A stretch of DNA of 20,491 bases from an uncultured Eubacteriales bacterium (lineage in GTDB: Bacteria; Bacillota; Clostridia; Peptostreptococcales; Anaerovoracaceae): assembly GCA_900540145.1 (NCBI GenBank), contig UQEW01000042.1:1-20491 (forward strand). The letters run 5' to 3'. Positions within the stretch are counted from its first letter, which is position 1. Each line of letters opens with the position of its first letter. A program made the position numbers and the translations under genes. The notes below the pieces were generated by a model. It was not told the DNA's origin. It made no database searches and saw nothing but the letters and a program-made list of their open reading frames with translations. Positions 1-6,844 of the stretch are shown piece by piece.

Positions 1-1
1 G

Positions 2-496
2 AAGATATATATACTGGTGTTTGCCCTGATTTGTATACTCTCCCTTGCGGCTTGCGGTTCGGATGAGGAAAAGGATGCAGCAGCAGTCGACATAGAAGCT
101 GCCATAGCTGAAATTGATGAGGCAGTGTCCACAGCAGAGCTTACCGATGAGGAGCTTAGTCAGGTCGAGGCTTTAAAGGCGGAGATGAAGAAGAAGGTAG
201 AAGCTGCTGATACTGAAGAAGAAAGACAGGATATAGTTGATGAGTATAAGGCCAAGATAGAAGAGGTAACAAGCGGCAAGGTGAGCAGAGAGGCAGTTTC
301 AGAAGAGGAGAGCGATGACAACGACTCAAATTCACAGTCGAGTGATTCCGGTGATAAGTCGTCAAGCAGCAGCTCCGGCTCAAGCAGTACAGCCGGTAAG
401 GAAAAGGTCTGGGTTGTAGATGTTCCTGCCGTATATGAAAAGGAGCCGATATATGAAGGCGGATATGATGGTTATTGGATAAAAGACTTGGATTGA
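2..496 (+). CDS. Glu-rich lipoprotein, 5' truncated by window edge
   Basis: The reading frame is open to the left edge, so the true start lies just outside. The visible GTG at 17 falls inside the signal peptide and is probably not the start. A hydrophobic stretch ends in a lipobox, LSLAAC, followed by GSDEE, so this is a type II signal peptide and a membrane-anchored lipoprotein. The mature protein begins with a Glu/Lys/Ala-rich, probably coiled-coil segment of about 75 residues. A Ser/Asp/Gly-rich low-complexity linker follows, then a short tail starting VWVVDVPAVYE. The frame stops at TGA 494-496, but the same frame stays open and protein-like to 664 (next feature). I do not recognise a function. 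Small clostridial lipoproteins with Trp-Val-Val-Asp tails are familiar, so I infer a cell-surface protein. The signal peptide is clear; the role is unknown. Confidence 0.7.
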   Translation, partial: KIYILVFALICILSLAACGSDEEKDAAAVDIEAAIAEIDEAVSTAELTDEELSQVEALKAEMKKKVEAADTEEERQDIVDEYKAKIEEVTSGKVSREAVSEEESDDNDSNSQSSDSGDKSSSSSSGSSSTAGKEKVWVVDVPAVYEKEPIYEGGYDGYWIKDLD

Positions 497-664
497 AATA
501 TTATTTTAAAAACTCAAGATCCTACCGAATTTCAGAATAAGAAACAAGAACTTCGCAACTCAGGCAATAATAAGTTCACATCTGGTAAGGGATTAGCGGC
601 TGAACTTGTAGGATATAGAGAAGTATGTGTTCAGGAAGAACAGGGGCACTGGGAATACAGATAG
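497..664 (+). pseudogene. In-frame 3' continuation of the lipoprotein after a TGA stop
   Basis: Directly after TGA 494-496 the same frame reads NIILKTQDPTEFQNKK and continues without a stop for 55 codons, ending EEQGHWEYR at TAG 662-664. The terminal GHWEYR resembles the usual end of clostridial lipoproteins that carry a VWVVD-type motif, and a normal terminator follows at 681. The most economical reading is one gene of about 215 codons whose codon 160 became TGA, for example from GGA, which would give DLDGNIIL. Readthrough, recoding or a sequencing error are alternatives. I saw no obvious SECIS-like hairpin just after the TGA. Confidence 0.6.
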
Positions 665-680
665 GATAACATAAGTTTAG

Positions 681-710
681 AAAAGAGCAGCAGAGATGTT
701 GCTCTTTTTT
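681..710 (+). terminator. Rho-independent terminator after the lipoprotein gene
   Basis: The arms AAAAGAGCA (681-689) and TGCTCTTTT (700-708) pair perfectly around a 10-nt loop and run into a T-tract ending at 710. It lies 17 nt after the TAG at 662-664, which supports 664 as the original gene end. Confidence 0.8.
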
Positions 711-787
711 AATATATATATAACTCAGGACAATGGCGGCCGTTTGGCTGCCTTTATTGTATAGAAAAAAATAAAAGGAGGATAGAC

Positions 788-1152
788 ATGGAGAATATCA
801 GAAAAGAGAAGAGAGCAGTATCAATATTGCTCATTTTTTTAATGGTTATGTCTTTGCTGATCCACTGGCGTCCGGCATAGCAAACGCCGCATCAACGATT
901 ACGGTAACGTATGGAGGCGGCGTTTACAGTTACAACTCTTCAGGCGGAAAACCGGCTGAAAATATTCATGGTAAATTTTCAACCTCAGATGGAGGGATAG
1001 CCTATTGCGCCGAGCACGCTATACCTACGCCTATGGCAGAGACGGTTGGCGCCAAAGCCACATTAAGCATGGCAGAATATACCGGCACTAATGTGAACCA
1101 GATAAAAAATACCAGGGTGAGCGATGCGGATATCTTTGTAATACTTTTTTAG
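788..1152 (+). pseudogene. Frameshifted, truncated secreted thioester-domain-like surface protein
   Basis: An AAAAGGAGG ribosome binding site precedes ATG 788. The frame encodes a charged N-terminus and a hydrophobic core (SILLIFLMVMSLL), then stops at TAG 878. From about 862 the other frame carries the natural continuation, PLASGIANAAS (a signal-peptidase region), then TITVTYGGGVYSYNSSGG and a segment with IAYCAEHAIPTP and AEYTGTNVNQIK. A single-base loss near 835-861 would join the two halves; a seven-T run at 834-840 is one possible site. The second frame ends at TAG 1152, far short of a full adhesin. A Cys in a YC(A/I/V)-type motif followed by an EYTGxN segment resembles Cys-Gln thioester domains of Gram-positive surface proteins. 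The family call is tentative; the frame break and shortness are directly visible. Confidence 0.6.
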
Positions 1153-1161
1153 AAAAATGTG

Positions 1162-1234
1162 ATACAAAGTATACGAAAATGCGAAAAAAGTATGACGGCG
1201 GCATACTTTTTCCCAAAAAACTGATACTTTGTAT
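1162..1234. repeat. Nested inverted repeats after the broken surface-protein gene
   Basis: The outer arms ATACAAAGTAT (1162-1172) and ATACTTTGTAT (1224-1234) are perfect inverted repeats. Inside them AAAAAGTATG (1185-1194) and CATACTTTTT (1202-1211) form a second perfect hairpin with a 7-nt loop. A further ATACTTTTTT lies at 1141-1150, at the point where the reading frame ends. This could be a bidirectional terminator, a small repeat element, or the scar of the event that truncated the gene. Confidence 0.65.
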
Positions 1235-1415
1235 AATGCTTTCTCCATATAGGTATCAATAGCCGGTTGCTAGCTCTGCCGATGCTTAGCTGTTTTGCCA
1301 CAGGGTGGCCTGCATTCAATATAACCCGAAAATTTATAGTCTAATTTAAAAATTGCTTGGATTAAACTATTCACTTCAGTCATTAAAAATTTCAGCTTTA
1401 GACAATAAATTTTTC
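1235..1415. other. Intergenic stretch with no gene seen
   Basis: I see no convincing coding frame between the inverted-repeat cluster and the promoter at 1416. A small hairpin GCCAC/GTGGC (1297-1309) has no T-run after it. The part from 1255 to 1315 is more GC-rich than the AT-rich sequence after it and could be debris of a lost gene. Confidence 0.4.
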
Positions 1416-1443
1416 TTGACATCCGATAGTTTTAATATATAAT
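1416..1443 (+). promoter_or_regulatory. Sigma-A promoter for the regulator-potABCD operon
   Basis: A perfect -35 TTGACA (1416-1421) and a perfect -10 TATAAT (1438-1443) are separated by 16 bp. The predicted start near 1450 gives a leader of about 105 nt before the likely ATG at 1555. Confidence 0.8.
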
Positions 1444-1459
1444 CATATATGCTGAATGT

Positions 1460-1486
1460 GTTTAGTATTTCTAAACTTAAAGTTTA
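1460..1486. promoter_or_regulatory. Overlapping palindromes, candidate operator
   Basis: GTTTAG (1460-1465) and CTAAAC (1471-1476) form a perfect inverted repeat with a 5-bp centre. TAAACTT-A-AAGTTTA (1472-1486) is a second perfect palindrome sharing the CTAAAC arm. They start about 17 bp after the -10, where a bound repressor would block transcription. The regulator encoded next is the natural candidate to bind here. Confidence 0.5.
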
Positions 1487-1554
1487 TTATAATGAAACGC
1501 CAAAGGTTAAGCGATAAAATAGTTTTAAATAACAAAAAAGAAAGAAAAACGGAA

Positions 1555-2091
1555 ATGGAAATAGGAAGTAAGATTAGGGAATTAAGAATACTTAATGGAC
1601 TTACTCAAGAAGAATTAGCCGATAGGAGCGAGCTTTCAAAAGGATTTATATCTCAACTGGAAAATGATTTGACGTCACCATCTATTTCTACGCTGGAGGA
1701 CATATTGCAGTGCCTGGGAATGTCGCTGAATGAGTTTTTCTCAATGGAGCAGACTAAAGTTCAGGTAGTATTCGGTGATGAGGACTTTTTTGAGAAGGTC
1801 GATGAACAATTAAAAAACAAAACAGAGTGGATAATTCCCAATGCTCAGAAGAACATGATGGAGCCAATCAGGCTGACTCTTGAAGCAGGCGGCGAGACTT
1901 ACCCCGATACGCCTCACGAGGGAGAAGAATTCGGATATGTGCTTAAGGGAGAAATAACCATAATAATAGGAAAAGAAAAACATAAGGCAAAAGAAGGAGA
2001 AGCTTTTTACTATACACCTGATAAGAAACATTACATTACTTCAAAGAAAGGAGCAGAAATTCTGTGGGTTAGCACTCCGCCCAGCTTCTAA
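1555..2091 (+). CDS. XRE-family regulator with C-terminal cupin domain
   Basis: Transcriptional regulator of 178 residues, probably controlling the polyamine transporter genes that follow. Residues 1-63 form an XRE/Cro helix-turn-helix (LTQEELADRSELSKGFISQLE). Residues about 105-175 form a small cupin barrel with H121, E122 and E124 in HEGEEFGYVLKG and a second His at 159. This is the layout of PuuR-like polyamine regulators, and these often head potABCD operons in Clostridia. I chose ATG 1555 because the protein then starts at the usual MEIGSKIREL; an in-frame ATG at 1456 would add 33 atypical residues lying on the palindromes. That the cupin senses a polyamine, and that the protein binds its own leader, are inferences from the family and position. 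Confidence 0.85.
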   Translation: MEIGSKIRELRILNGLTQEELADRSELSKGFISQLENDLTSPSISTLEDILQCLGMSLNEFFSMEQTKVQVVFGDEDFFEKVDEQLKNKTEWIIPNAQKNMMEPIRLTLEAGGETYPDTPHEGEEFGYVLKGEITIIIGKEKHKAKEGEAFYYTPDKKHYITSKKGAEILWVSTPPSF

Positions 2092-2134
2092 GCTTTCGCG
2101 GTTTGTCGTTCCGCCGAGTTTCTAAATAAAGTAT

Positions 2135-3202
2135 ATGGCACTGATAGAACTCATAGATATTTCCAAGTCCTTCGATGGGGAATTGGTACTGGATGAATTT
2201 AATCTGAAAATTGAAGAAAATGAATTTATAACTCTTTTAGGGCCGTCAGGTTGCGGCAAAACTACAACCCTTAGGATATTGGGAGGATTTGAGACTCCTG
2301 ATACAGGCAAGGTCATGTTTCAGGGGCAGGACATTACGCGTCTTGAACCTAATAAGCGCCAGATAAATACGGTATTTCAGAAATATGCTCTTTTTCCGCA
2401 TATGAATATTGCCGACAACATAGCCTTTGGGTTGAAAATAAGCGGCAAGAGTAAAGAATATATCAAAGATAAGGTAAAATATGCTCTAAAACTGGTAAAT
2501 TTGAGCGGCTATGAGAAGCGCTCGGTAGATTCGCTTTCCGGCGGACAGCAGCAGCGTATCGCCATCGCAAGAGCTATCGTAAATGAGCCAAGAGTACTGC
2601 TTCTTGATGAACCTCTGGGAGCGCTGGACTTAAAACTCAGGCAGGAAATGCAGTATGAACTTATAAGGCTGAAGAACGAGCTGGGTATCACATTTTTGTA
2701 TGTAACTCATGATCAGGAAGAAGCTTTGACCATGTCTGACAAAGTAGTTGTCATGAATCAAGGATATATACAGCAGATGGGTACTCCTGAAGAAATCTAC
2801 AACGAGCCGGAGAACGCTTTCGTGGCAGATTTTATCGGCGACAGCAATATCATAGACGGGGTTATGATGGAAGACAGGATAGTCAAGATATGCGACCACA
2901 TATTCCCGTGCATAGATGAAGGCTTTGGAAGAAAAACACCTGTGGACGTGGTTATAAGACCGGAGGACATAATTATCGGAACGCCTGGAGAAGGCATCAT
3001 AGATGGAGTTGTGACTTCCAACGTATTTATAGGGGTACATTATGAGATGTGTATAGAAGCCGGAGGCTTTGAATGGCTTGCTCAGAATACCAAGAGCTAT
3101 CCTGTAGGAAGCCGGGTTTCTATCAATGTGACTCCGGAAAACATTCAGATAATGAATAAACCTCAATCAGAGGATGAGGAGGCGATGGCACTGGATGAGT
3201 AA
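2135..3202 (+). CDS. potA: Spermidine/putrescine ABC transporter, ATP-binding subunit PotA
   Basis: Cytoplasmic ATPase of a polyamine importer, 355 residues, the usual PotA length. All nucleotide-binding motifs are present: Walker A GPSGCGKT (36-43), Q-loop around Q82, signature LSGGQQQ (134-140), Walker B VLLLDEP (154-160) with D-loop ALD, and H-loop H192. A C-terminal TOBE-type regulatory region spans about 240-340 (VVIRPEDI). It lies 43 bp after the regulator. No clear Shine-Dalgarno precedes ATG 2135 (the sequence is AATAAAGTAT), although each later gene of the operon has one or overlaps its neighbour. It overlaps the start of potB. Substrate assignment rests on the gene set and the companion PotD-like lipoprotein. 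Confidence 0.93.
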   Translation: MALIELIDISKSFDGELVLDEFNLKIEENEFITLLGPSGCGKTTTLRILGGFETPDTGKVMFQGQDITRLEPNKRQINTVFQKYALFPHMNIADNIAFGLKISGKSKEYIKDKVKYALKLVNLSGYEKRSVDSLSGGQQQRIAIARAIVNEPRVLLLDEPLGALDLKLRQEMQYELIRLKNELGITFLYVTHDQEEALTMSDKVVVMNQGYIQQMGTPEEIYNEPENAFVADFIGDSNIIDGVMMEDRIVKICDHIFPCIDEGFGRKTPVDVVIRPEDIIIGTPGEGIIDGVVTSNVFIGVHYEMCIEAGGFEWLAQNTKSYPVGSRVSINVTPENIQIMNKPQSEDEEAMALDE

Positions 3203-4007
3203 GAAAATCTTCAGCGGCCCTTTCCTGATCTTCATCCTATGTGGCACATTGATACCACTGTGCATGATAGCATATTACGGGATAACTGACAGAAATGGCA
3301 GCTTTACGTTAGATAACATAATGGCTATTGCCAGCCCAGAGCACAGAGAAGCACTATTTTTGGCATTGGCATTGGCAGTTATAAGCACTTTAATATGCCT
3401 TTTAATAGCCTTTCCGCTGGGCTTGGTCCTCAAAGACAGCAAACTGGGCAAAAAGGGCTTTATGGTGTTTATATTCATTCTTCCAATGTGGATGAATTTC
3501 TTGCTTAGAACTATGGCATGGCAAGTGCTTCTTGAAAGAAACGGGATAATTAATCAGATACTTGAATTTATAGGGCTGCCTCACCTGGATATAATAAACA
3601 CGCCGGCAGCAGTGGTGCTTGGTATGGTATATGATTATTTGCCTTTTATGATACTTCCTATTTATAACGCACTTATAAAAATAGATAAAAATGTCATAGA
3701 AGCAGCATACGACCTGGGCGCCAGCGGACCTCAGGTACTTACTAAGGTAATCGCGCCTCTGGCGCTGCCCGGCATAGTCAGCGGTATTACTATGGTATTC
3801 GTGCCGTCCCTTACTACTTTTGCTGTATCTAACATGCTGGGCGGAGGCAAGGTAAACTTGATAGGAAATATAATAGAGCAGGAGTTTACTGTCAGCTCCA
3901 ATTGGCATTTAGGCGCGGGATTGTCATTGGTGATGATGATTTTTATAGTTATAAGCATGGCGTTTATAGAAAAATTTGATAAAAATGGGGAGGGGAATGT
4001 GCTGTGA
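3195..4007 (+). CDS. potB: Spermidine/putrescine ABC transporter permease PotB
   Basis: Inner-membrane permease half of the polyamine importer, 270 residues from ATG 3195. It has about six hydrophobic segments and the EAA loop (EAAYDLGASGPQVLTKVIAP) that docks on PotA. I prefer ATG 3195, which overlaps the potA stop as ATGAGTAA and has AGGAGG about 12 bp upstream; an in-frame ATG at 3174 would add MRRRWHW and no recognisable signal. It ends in a 4-bp GTGA overlap with potC, so the two permeases are translationally coupled and probably made in equal amounts. Confidence 0.92.
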   Translation: MSKKIFSGPFLIFILCGTLIPLCMIAYYGITDRNGSFTLDNIMAIASPEHREALFLALALAVISTLICLLIAFPLGLVLKDSKLGKKGFMVFIFILPMWMNFLLRTMAWQVLLERNGIINQILEFIGLPHLDIINTPAAVVLGMVYDYLPFMILPIYNALIKIDKNVIEAAYDLGASGPQVLTKVIAPLALPGIVSGITMVFVPSLTTFAVSNMLGGGKVNLIGNIIEQEFTVSSNWHLGAGLSLVMMIFIVISMAFIEKFDKNGEGNVL

Positions 4008-4786
4008 AAAAAACACTTAAAGGTATATATCTCTTCCTAATCGTACTTTTCTTGTATTTGCCTATCTTTACATTGATGGTACTCTCTTTCAATGGGGGCA
4101 AGACTATGAATGCTTGGGTAGGGTTTTCGCTTGAATGGTACGAGGAAATGTTTTCCAACAGACAAATTATGGAGGCCCTTGGCAATACCCTTACCATCGC
4201 CTTCTGGGCGGCTGCCATATCTACTGTGATAGGAGTCATGGCTTGCATAGGCATAAATGCTATGAGAGAAAAGAGCAAGACGATTTTGATGGGTATCAAT
4301 AATATCCCGCTCTTGAATGCAGACATTGTTACAGGTATTTCTTTGATGCTTTCATTTCTCATGTTTGGAATTTCTTTGAATTATGGAACAGTACTGATTG
4401 CACATGTTACTTTCTGCATACCTTATGTGATACTGTCCGTGATGCCAAAATTCAAACAGCTGGAAAACAACACTTACGAGGCAGCTCTTGACCTTGGAGC
4501 CTCGCCTGTTTATGCATTCTTTAAGGTTGTTTTACCTGATATAATGCCGGGGATAATTTCGGGGTTTTTGCTTGCTTTTACCATGTCGGTGGACGACTTT
4601 GTAATAACTCATTTTACAAGGGGAGCAGGAATAAATACCCTTTCGACATTGATATACAGTCAGGTTAGAGTAGGAATAAGACCTACGTTATATGCGTTGT
4701 CTACTTTGATATTTGTGGCTGTATTTATCATATTGGTTGTCGTTAACGTCATTAGCAATAAAAAGGAGGAGAAGAAGAATTTATGA
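4004..4786 (+). CDS. potC: Spermidine/putrescine ABC transporter permease PotC
   Basis: Second permease of the importer, 260 residues. It starts at GTG 4004 inside the potB stop, after a GGGGAGGGG ribosome binding site. The N-terminal membrane anchor (GIYLFLIVLFLYLPIFTLMV) and the EAA loop (EAALDLGASPVYAFFKVVLP) are clear. The segment FTMSVDDFVITHF is typical of PotC. It ends in an ATGA overlap with potD. Confidence 0.92.
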   Translation: MKKTLKGIYLFLIVLFLYLPIFTLMVLSFNGGKTMNAWVGFSLEWYEEMFSNRQIMEALGNTLTIAFWAAAISTVIGVMACIGINAMREKSKTILMGINNIPLLNADIVTGISLMLSFLMFGISLNYGTVLIAHVTFCIPYVILSVMPKFKQLENNTYEAALDLGASPVYAFFKVVLPDIMPGIISGFLLAFTMSVDDFVITHFTRGAGINTLSTLIYSQVRVGIRPTLYALSTLIFVAVFIILVVVNVISNKKEEKKNL

Positions 4787-5823
4787 AAAAGGTTTTAACT
4801 GTGGTTCTCGTTGCGGTTATGTGTTTCGCATTGCTTGCAGGCTGCGGCTCAAAAGAAGCTGAGACAGACAATACTCTTTACGTGTATTGCTTCGGAGACT
4901 ATTTCGACCCTGAGCTTCAATATCAGTTTGAAGAAGAAACGGGATATAAGGTGGTTGTAGATCTTTTTGATACCAATGAAGAAATGTATCCGGTGATAAA
5001 AAATAATTCTGCTGATTACGATGTCATATGCGCGTCAGACTATATGATAGAAAAGTTGACGGAAGAGGGACTTCTCTCTGAAATTAATTTTGATAATATT
5101 CCTAATGCTGAAAATATCGCAGATAATATTAAGCCTTTTATCGAAGACTTTGACCCGGGCATGAAATATTCCGCTCCTCATACATGGGGAACTTATGGAA
5201 TTATGTATAATACCACTATGGTAGATGAACCGGTGACTTCATGGGAAATTTTGTGGGACGAAAAATACGCTGATAAGATAGTAATGCCGAATTCTATTCG
5301 CGAATGCTATATGATAGCTGCCAAGATGCTGGGATACTCCATGAATACGACAGACGAGGCAGAAATAAAAGATATGACAGATCTTCTTATGGAACAGAAA
5401 GATTTAGTTTACAGTTTTGCCAACGACAATGCAAGGGAGATAATGATAGGCGATTCAGCGGCTATGGCTGTTATAACTTCCGGCGAAGTGATTTATTCAA
5501 AGGATTATAATGATAATCTTGAATATGTAATTCCTGAAGAGGGAACGGAAGTATGGACTGACTGCTGGGCCATACCAAAAACAGCGAAAAATGTGGAAGC
5601 TGCAGAAGCGTGGATTAATTTTATGTTAGATGGAGATGTAGCTGAAACCAACTTTGAATATTTAACTTATGCAATTCCAAATAAGCAGATAGCTGATTTG
5701 GTAGACGAACCTGTGCTTAACCCTTCAGAGGAAGTTTTAGCCAATTGTGAGACATTGCATAATTTAGGAGCAGAAGCCGATGACCTTTACAGTCAATACT
5801 GGAAAACTTATAAAGCTGATTAA
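4783..5823 (+). CDS. potD: Spermidine/putrescine-binding lipoprotein PotD
   Basis: Extracellular, lipid-anchored substrate-binding protein of the importer, 346 residues. A signal peptide ends in lipobox LLAGC (Cys about 21), followed by the binding fold (LYVYCFGDYFDPELQYQFEEETGYKV). Features typical of the family include YDVICASDYM, WGTYGIMYNT and the C-terminal WINFMLDGDVA. AAAGGAGGAG precedes ATG 4783, which overlaps the potC stop by 4 bp. It is the last gene of the operon, with a strong terminator 66 bp downstream. Whether it prefers spermidine or putrescine cannot be told from sequence alone. Confidence 0.92.
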   Translation: MKKVLTVVLVAVMCFALLAGCGSKEAETDNTLYVYCFGDYFDPELQYQFEEETGYKVVVDLFDTNEEMYPVIKNNSADYDVICASDYMIEKLTEEGLLSEINFDNIPNAENIADNIKPFIEDFDPGMKYSAPHTWGTYGIMYNTTMVDEPVTSWEILWDEKYADKIVMPNSIRECYMIAAKMLGYSMNTTDEAEIKDMTDLLMEQKDLVYSFANDNAREIMIGDSAAMAVITSGEVIYSKDYNDNLEYVIPEEGTEVWTDCWAIPKTAKNVEAAEAWINFMLDGDVAETNFEYLTYAIPNKQIADLVDEPVLNPSEEVLANCETLHNLGAEADDLYSQYWKTYKAD

Positions 5824-5889
5824 ATAAATATTAATAATATATTACATTTGATGAAAAGTGTAGAAATTTTAAAAATTATATGATAATAT

Positions 5890-5923
5890 AACAAAGTATG
5901 CTAAAAGGCATACTTTGTTTTTT
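5890..5923 (+). terminator. Rho-independent terminator of the pot operon
   Basis: A perfect 12-bp stem, AACAAAGTATGC (5890-5901) with GCATACTTTGTT (5908-5919), has a 6-nt loop and runs into seven Ts. The arm shares ACAAAGTAT with the inverted repeats at 1162-1234. It lies only 22 bp before the next start codon, so the next gene is either read from its own promoter or receives limited readthrough. Confidence 0.9.
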
Positions 5924-5944
5924 AATATATTAGGAGAAATGAAA

Positions 5945-6844
5945 ATGGGAGAGATAAAGAGAAAGAAAAAAAGGGGAGATAGAAAAGACGGCGTTTGGCT
6001 AAAAGACTTGGACGCCATGCATGCTTTCACTCCATATCTTTATCCGAATAGAGCAGACAACGAAGCTTTTATCAGTGAAAGGATAGAACTGGAGAGCATT
6101 AACCGTTATCTCGAAAAGAAAAACGAAGATATATCGGAGGATCCGTACAAATTGTTCCATGTAGTCTTAGCAGCGATAGTAAAGACGATAACCCTCAGAC
6201 CTAAGATGAACAGATTTATTAAGGGATACCGCACATATCAGAGGAACGATTTGACATTGGCGTTTGTAGTAAAGAAAAAATTTGCTGATGAAGGTAAAGA
6301 GGCTTTAGCATTCATAAAATTTGATGAAGATACTACAATTGAAACGGTAAGAGAAAAAGTGTATGCCGAAATCAATGAGTGCAGGAGTGACAAGCTGGAT
6401 AATTCCACAGCGGGAATGGATATGCTTACTAAGTTCCCCAGATTTATACTCAGAACTATTGTATGGATATTGCATAAGCTGGATTTTTATGGTAAGGTGC
6501 CGGATTTTCTTATAAAAACAGACCCTAATTATTCCACGTGCTTTATAAGCAACTTGGGCTCGATAGGCCTTAAGGCCGGATACCATCATCTCTGCAATTG
6601 GGGTACAAATTCTATTTTTGTGGTATTAGGTGAGAAGAAGCTCACACCTGTTTATGACAATGAAGGAAATATGGAGATGAAAGAAACCATGGATATCGGC
6701 CTTACATTGGATGAGAGAATTGCCGACGGCTATTATTATTCAAAGACCGTCAAGCTTGTAAAATATTTGTTACATAATCCGGAGCTTTTAGAAACTCCGG
6801 CAGGGGAGGAAGTAGATTATGAACAGTCGAAACAAAACAAATAA
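5945..6844 (+). CDS. Stand-alone 2-oxoacid dehydrogenase E2-like (CAT-fold) acyltransferase
   Basis: Protein of 299 residues with the catalytic fold of dihydrolipoyl acyltransferases, but no lipoyl or E1/E3-binding domain. Family landmarks are FHVVLAAIVKTI (71-82), TLAFVVKKKF (104-113), CFISNLGSIG (199-208) and DERIADG (256-262). In true E2 and CAT enzymes the last motif is H-x-x-x-D-G with catalytic His; here residue 257 is Glu (GAG 6713-6715). As I recall, the same DERIADG occurs in homologues of gut Clostridia, which would make it a subfamily trait rather than decay. I chose ATG 5945 because AGGAGA lies 7-8 nt upstream; in-frame ATG 5939 is too close to it and TTG 5915 lies in the terminator. 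It overlaps the next gene by 26 bp, so the two are coupled. The reaction is unknown; acyl transfer from the neighbouring synthetase is an inference. Confidence 0.8.
   Translation: MGEIKRKKKRGDRKDGVWLKDLDAMHAFTPYLYPNRADNEAFISERIELESINRYLEKKNEDISEDPYKLFHVVLAAIVKTITLRPKMNRFIKGYRTYQRNDLTLAFVVKKKFADEGKEALAFIKFDEDTTIETVREKVYAEINECRSDKLDNSTAGMDMLTKFPRFILRTIVWILHKLDFYGKVPDFLIKTDPNYSTCFISNLGSIGLKAGYHHLCNWGTNSIFVVLGEKKLTPVYDNEGNMEMKETMDIGLTLDERIADGYYYSKTVKLVKYLLHNPELLETPAGEEVDYEQSKQNK

Noticed and set aside
494..540. Selenocysteine codon at TGA 494
   Set aside because: No clear SECIS-type hairpin follows, and the context is not a redox motif.
1297..1309. GCCAC/GTGGC hairpin as a terminator
   Set aside because: The stem is only 5 bp and no T-run follows.
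3402..3908. Long minus-strand open frame opposite potB
   Set aside because: It is a shadow of a clearly conserved gene, with no family likeness of its own.
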